A DNA stretch of 64,000 nt. Origin: Combretum micranthum. Its lineage: Eukaryota > Streptophyta > Magnoliopsida > Myrtales > Combretaceae. The translations under genes were made by a program, and so were the position numbers. The notes under the pieces were generated by a model. That model was not told where the DNA came from. It worked only from the letters and a program-made list of their open reading frames with translations, and ran no database searches. Each line of letters opens with the position of its first letter. Within the stretch, counting starts at the first letter, position 1. Shown piece after piece: positions 52,201 through 58,200 of this stretch. The stretch lies in the NCBI GenBank assembly GCA_024138025.1, contig JAMXBD010000205.1, positions 560,501-624,500 on the forward strand, in the 5' to 3' direction.

Positions 52201-55200
52201 CTAGCCAGAAAACTCATTACTGCCATCTGTTCACGTTGAGTCTATTGAACTCTCACGTCAGAGTTAAATGGTAATAATTTATTCAATTCCTCATAGATTT
52301 TCTTAAAATTCATAAGGAAGTTGGTGAGGGATTGACCGTGTTGTTCAGCTCGATAAAAACTTGTGCAAACATCGTAGATCCGAGAAATATCTCCTTTTCC
52401 TAAGTACATAAACTCCAGATAACTCATCAACTCTTTAACATATTCACAGTGATCAATCAAAGTTAATAATCTTGTTATCAATGGAATTTCTAATATGCAA
52501 AAATATCTTGGCATCATCATGCAGCCATGCTTATTTAGTATTATCTGTTGGTGGATCATTAGTAAGATGATCTTTTTTCTTTTCAATACTCCGCAAATAT
52601 ATTCGCACAGTTTTACTCCATCCAATAAAATTGTTCCCATTAAGCTTTTGGTCCATTATCTTAGTTGTTACCAGTATCATATCAATAACTGTCTTTGTTA
52701 TTGGTCATTTTTCCTTAAAATAAAAAATACCACTACTTCCACAATATTAGAAAATATTTGCTTTCAGGGATCGATATTGACTAGAATGTAATAAAATAAC
52801 CGTGGCCTAAGATAAGCAGCCGAGAGGAAATAGATAGCCAAAACAAACAATACCCAATTCAAGTGCACTTTCGAAGACAAATGATATGATAAACGAAACC
52901 TAGGTGAACAAATGAACAGCCTTAGTAGATGGACATCAAAGCTCACAGGTGGCAGAAGGGAGGCTCGTGCATCCACGTGCTGTCACAGAAGAAGGACGCC
53001 GAAAGCTTGAAGTGGCGTGGTGTGTGTGACTCATGCGCGTTAGAAGCTCGTCGGAATTGGTGGGGTGGTAGGTCGGCTGGTGATGTGTCGTCGTAGGTGG
53101 GCAGTGAGAGTAGAAATCACACTCAATGGGGTGTGTCAAAAAGAACGACCATCGCTCATTGGGCAACGAAAAAAAAAAATCCTAATTTTATAAAACACTT
53201 AATTTTTATTAGGGCTCTGATACCATGATAACAGTAAGAAAATTGTGTGTATATTTTTGTACATACATGGAGAGATACATATAATGTTTCATGATTATTG
53301 GTATGCTACATCTACCACAATATTAATTACATAACTTAGGAAATATAATATTCATAAATGCAATATTATTTATAACACTTGTATATGATCAGAAATATTT
53401 GGTTTATAGTAATGTAAAGATTTGCTACTCATTACGAATGATATGTATATATTTTTTTCCAGTTTCAATAATGTCATTTAGATCTATATTATTGTTTCAT
53501 TTATCTAATATATATAATCTTGTATCATAAATATTGGTGTGAGTTGTTGATGGGATGACTAGTCTGATTTGGGAATTGAAGTTGTGGTGTTTTATGATTA
53601 TATGGGATTGAGGACTGTTGTGGAGTTCACTGGTGCTAGGCTGTTGGAGGATTTGGAAAGTGGTCAGTTGGATTTGGTGCAGGTTTCTTGGCCAAACTGA
53701 TGTAAAAATGGAGCTGGAATCATATCTTGGCTGATATGATCTATTTTTGTGCATGTCTGATGTATATATTTTTTGGCTGATTTAATGTATATTGAGGCTA
53801 TTATGATGTATTATGAGGCTAATTTGATGTAACTGGCTAGTTTGATGTTATCGATCAACGTATACTCATGAGCTGTCTGTGGACCTTTTTGTTGCGGGTT
53901 TTATAGAGCAAGCTTAAATCGAATCTTTCATTTGTGATTTTATATTAGGAAGTGTAAATAGCTGTGAATGCAACAGTATTGTGGTAATTAATTTTGTGTA
54001 AATTGTAATCAATTGTTCTAGGAGCTGCAAAGAGGAAAAAAAAACTCTCTCCACTGTTGTATATTACTTGTTTTAGTCAATAGGAGATCTTTAGCTTTCT
54101 GCATTATTGTAGTAGAGCTTTGATGGGTGAACTGTTCTATGTCTTTCTGCTTTATGTGCAGGACTTCTAATATGCTTGAGAATGAGGAGAGTTCGATCAG
54201 AGAGAGCGTCAGATGAAATGTGGAAGGTATTGAATCTATTGGCATTGCTTACATTTGTTCATTAAGATCTGCTTTGTTGGGTACTTTCATTTTCGTATTT
54301 TTGGTCTGTATCTTATTTGATTATTTTATATTTTGGAAAAAAAAAAAAAGAGGTGGTTTGTGTTTTCTATATCTTATATCGAATAGATTAAATAAAATAA
54401 AAATATTAATAAATGATTTAGAAGTGACTTAAAATTATGAATAAGATAATGGTCAGGGAAGAAAACAATCGAGAAGTGTGGATTTGCTTATTTTATAATA
54501 TATTCCTGGAGAAAGAGCTTACCCATTAAAAAAAAAATATTCTTACTTTAATAGGAGTTTTAAATCATTTTTGTAATGAGGATATATGTTGAAATTATAA
54601 AGTATTTTTCATATATAATTTGTACAAGAATACATCTATTTATACAAAAAATTTGTGACTACTGATCTACCTTGCCTACCATACTATTAATTGTGACTAT
54701 TGGTTTTCCTTACCTACCATACTATTAATTACATTGTTAATATAATACTAATAATATTACACGTATATCAACACTCCCCCTCAAGTTGGAGCATAAATAT
54801 CACACATGCCCAACTTGCAAACTAAAGTATGATAGGTCCTGTGACACAACCCTTTAGTAAATACATCAGCCAGTTGCTTATCAGATATCATATGATGTAA
54901 ATTCAAGGCACCATTATTCAATTTTTCTTTGATGAAGTGTCGATCAATCTCTATGTGCTTGGTTCTATCATGTTGAACTGGATTTTGTGCTATATTAATA
55001 GCAGCTTTATTGTCACAATACAAGGACAGTGTATCTTTGCTTGATAGACTTAATTCTTCTAATATCTTCTGTACCCACAGAAGCTCACAAACCCCTTGAG
55101 CCATAGCTCTGTATTCTGCTTCAGCACTTGATCGAGCAACTACATTTTGTTTCTTGCTCCTCCATGTTACTAGATTTCCTCCTACAAAAGTACAGTAGCC

Positions 55201-58200
55201 AGTGGTGGATCTTCTATCACTTGGAGATCCAGCCCAATCTGCATCTGTAAAGCATTCTATCTGAAGGTGACCATGTTTGGCAAATAGTAGTCCTTTTCCG
55301 GGAGCAGACTTCAGATATCTCAAGATGCGAAATACTGCTTGCATGTGTGATTCTCGTGGATCATGCATAAATTGACTCACTAGACTGACTGCATATGCAA
55401 TGTCGGGTCTAGTATGAGAGAGATATAGTCTTCCTACCAATCTCTGATATCTCCCTAAATCAACTGCATCACCAATTCCAACTTGTAGCTTATGGTTGTT
55501 TTCAATAGGAGATTCAGCTGGCTTACAACCTAACATGCCAGTTTCTTCCAGGAGATCCAGAATATATTTTCTCTGAGAAATGAAGATACCTTTCTTTGAT
55601 CTGGCAACTTCAATTCCTAAGAAATATTGCAGTTTTCCCAGATCCTTGATTTCAAATTCCTGGGCCAAAAGTTTCTTCAATCGAGCTATCTCCTTTTCAT
55701 CATCTCCTGTCATACTATATCATCAACATAAACTATGAGAATAGTAATTTTACCCTTGTTATGTTTAATAAATAGAGTATGATCTGCATTGCTCTGTTGA
55801 TAGCCGAAAGAAGTCATAGCTTTGCTGAATCTGTCGAACCATGCTCTAGGAGATTGCTTTAATCCATATAATGCCTTTTTCAGTCTGCATACTTTCCCAT
55901 GTGTTGTTTCAGTATCAAATCCAGGTGGGATCTCCATATACACTTCTTCTTCTAAATCTCCATGTAAAAGGCATTTTTCACATCAAACTGCTGTAAATCC
56001 CAATCAAGATTGGCTGCACATGATAACAAGATTCTGATTGTGTTCATTTTTGCTACTGGAGCAAAAGTTTCCTGGTAGTCTACCCCATAGTTTGAGTGAA
56101 TCCTTTAGCCACCAATCTAGCTTTGAACCTATCAATTGATCCATCAGCTTTGTGTTTTACAGTAAACACCCATTTGCAGCCTACCAGTTTCTTTCCAGGT
56201 GGAGAGGTAACAAGCTCCCAAGTCTCATTCTTAGTCAAGGCTTTCATTTCTTCAATCATTGCTCCCTTCCATTTTGGATCATTGAGTGCTTCCTTCCAAT
56301 CCTGTGGAATAGACACAGACGAAATGGACAAGGCAAAACCTCTATAGGTAGGAGATAAAGAATCATAGGAAACAAAATTAGAAATGGGATGTTTAGTACA
56401 GGCTCTAACACCTTTTCTTTGAGAAATAGGTTTATCTAAATCATCAAAAAAACTCACCAGAAGAGGATGATTCTTGGCAGCAGAGAGTAGGTTGCACGAT
56501 GACTTCTTCTGTTGTGTCTTTGTTTCTCCTTGAGTACCTCTTCAAATCAGGTTTATCCAAACGTCCAATTTTCTCCCCCTGGATTATAGTCTCCTTCTGA
56601 TCATCACTTGTTCTTGGGGTAAGATCAATGAGGGTCACAGTACTAGGTATCATCTCTTCCTTTGCATTATTCTCCCCCTGAAGAGATGATGGAGTTGGAT
56701 TGTAGTAAGGTTCAGTTTCTCTGAAAGTAACATCCATACTCACAAAATACTTCCTAGATGGAGGGTGGTAGCATCTGTAACCTTTTTGTGTCGGCGAGTA
56801 CCCAATAAACACACACTTAAGGGCTCTTGGATCTAGTTTCCCAGCATCCTTAGTATGAACAAAACAAACACATCCAAAAACCTTTGGAGGGACAGTGTAT
56901 GTGTTATGTCCTGTTAAGATTTCTAAAGGACTCTTGTAGTTAAGGACTCTAAGAGGCATTCGGTTGATCAGATATGCAGCAACTAGAATTGCATTTCCCC
57001 AGTAAGGCTTAGGAAGATTCATGGTAAACATAAGAGATCTAGCAACTTCCAAAAGATGCCGATTCTTCCTCTCAGCTACCCCATTCTGTGCACTTGTATA
57101 GGGACAACTAGTTTGATGAATTATCCCATGTGACCTTAAATAAGAATCAAATCTTTCATTCATGTATTCAGTGCCATTATCAGTCCTAAGAATTTTTATT
57201 TTAGCATCAAATTGGGTGCAAACCATCTTATGAAAAGACTGAAAGCAAGAAAACACATCACTCTTAGCCTTAAGTAAATAGACCCAAGTCATCCTGGTGC
57301 AACAATCAATAAAAGTGACAAACCATCGATTACCAGACAAGGAAGTAGTCTGAGTAGGACCCCAAACATCAGAATGAATAGTCATGAAAGGAAACTGGCT
57401 TTTATTATTAATCAAAGGATAAGAGTTTCGAGAATGTTTTGCATATTCGCAAGGATCACAAACTAATGAATCAAACTGAGTCTTTGAAAACAAACTAGGA
57501 AATAATTTACTTAACACAAAAAAGGAGGGATGTCCCAAACGCCTATGCCATTGCAAGATTTCTTGATTAACATCTTTATTTTCCCCATAAAAAACCTGTT
57601 GGAGACTAGATCCTTGACTTTCATCCAACATATATAAGCCATCGTGCAATCTACCACTGCCAATCCTCTTCCCTGTTTGAAGATCCTGAAAGACACAATG
57701 ATCAGGAAAAAACTCAATTTTACAGTTGAGATTTTTTGTAAGTGTACTGACAGATAACAGATTGACAGGAAATTGAGGGACATGAAGCACAGAGGATAGT
57801 TTGATATGGGAGTACAGAAAACAGAACCTGTTCCAGAAACTGGAGTAAAAGAGCCATCGGCTATTCGGACATTGTCCTTATTTAAACATGGTGAGTATTC
57901 AAGAAGATTTTTTGAGGAGCCCGTCATGTGTCTATTCGCACCAGAATCAATAATCCAATGATTAGTATCAAGGGTAGCAGAAAAAGCATTACCTGACTGC
58001 ACAAAGTTGGATTTGGCACCGGAGGAAGATTCTTTATGAGACATCAGACGCTTAGATACTGAATCTCATCAGGAGAAAAAAGTCAGAGGGAGTCATCTCA
58101 GGAGTTGTTATAGTTTCAGACAAATTTGCCCGAGTAGAATTAACTCGTTTGCCTCCACGACCTCTCGTTGGGCGTCCATGTAATTTCCAGCAAGTCTCTT

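Larger units (their letters stand above)
43282..53377 (-). mobile_element. Element J: copia antisense, carrying K
   Basis: LTRs 43282-43549 (enlarged by the 101-bp duplication) and 53226-53377. Target duplication CTTTT (43277-43281) versus CTTGT (53378-53382), four of five. Primer site ggctctgatacca at 53213-53225. Pol resembles element D in protein text, but the LTR sequence differs, so it is a sister family. Gag is split by K at 46698/51865. Frames decayed. Confidence 0.92.
32122..53996. mobile_element. Element M: long inverted-repeat DNA element
   Basis: Left arm 32122-33220 (+) is matched, in reverse complement, by a right arm split into 34715-34734, 42802-43281 and 53378-53996 by elements I and J. 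Matching blocks include aaaattaattacc at both outer ends, ctctgctttcccata, aacaatgga, tacaagattatata, cccaaatcagact and ccaaatcca. Similarity is clear but imperfect, so the arms are old. With I and J removed the element would be about 3.7 kb. The interior shows no transposase, so it is probably a non-autonomous Mutator-like or foldback element; superfamily and target duplication are unresolved. Confidence 0.75.

Noticed and set aside
32122..53996. Inverted arms of M as an assembly artefact (false palindrome)
   Set aside because: The arms are clearly diverged and carry different later insertions, which an assembly fold-back would not produce.
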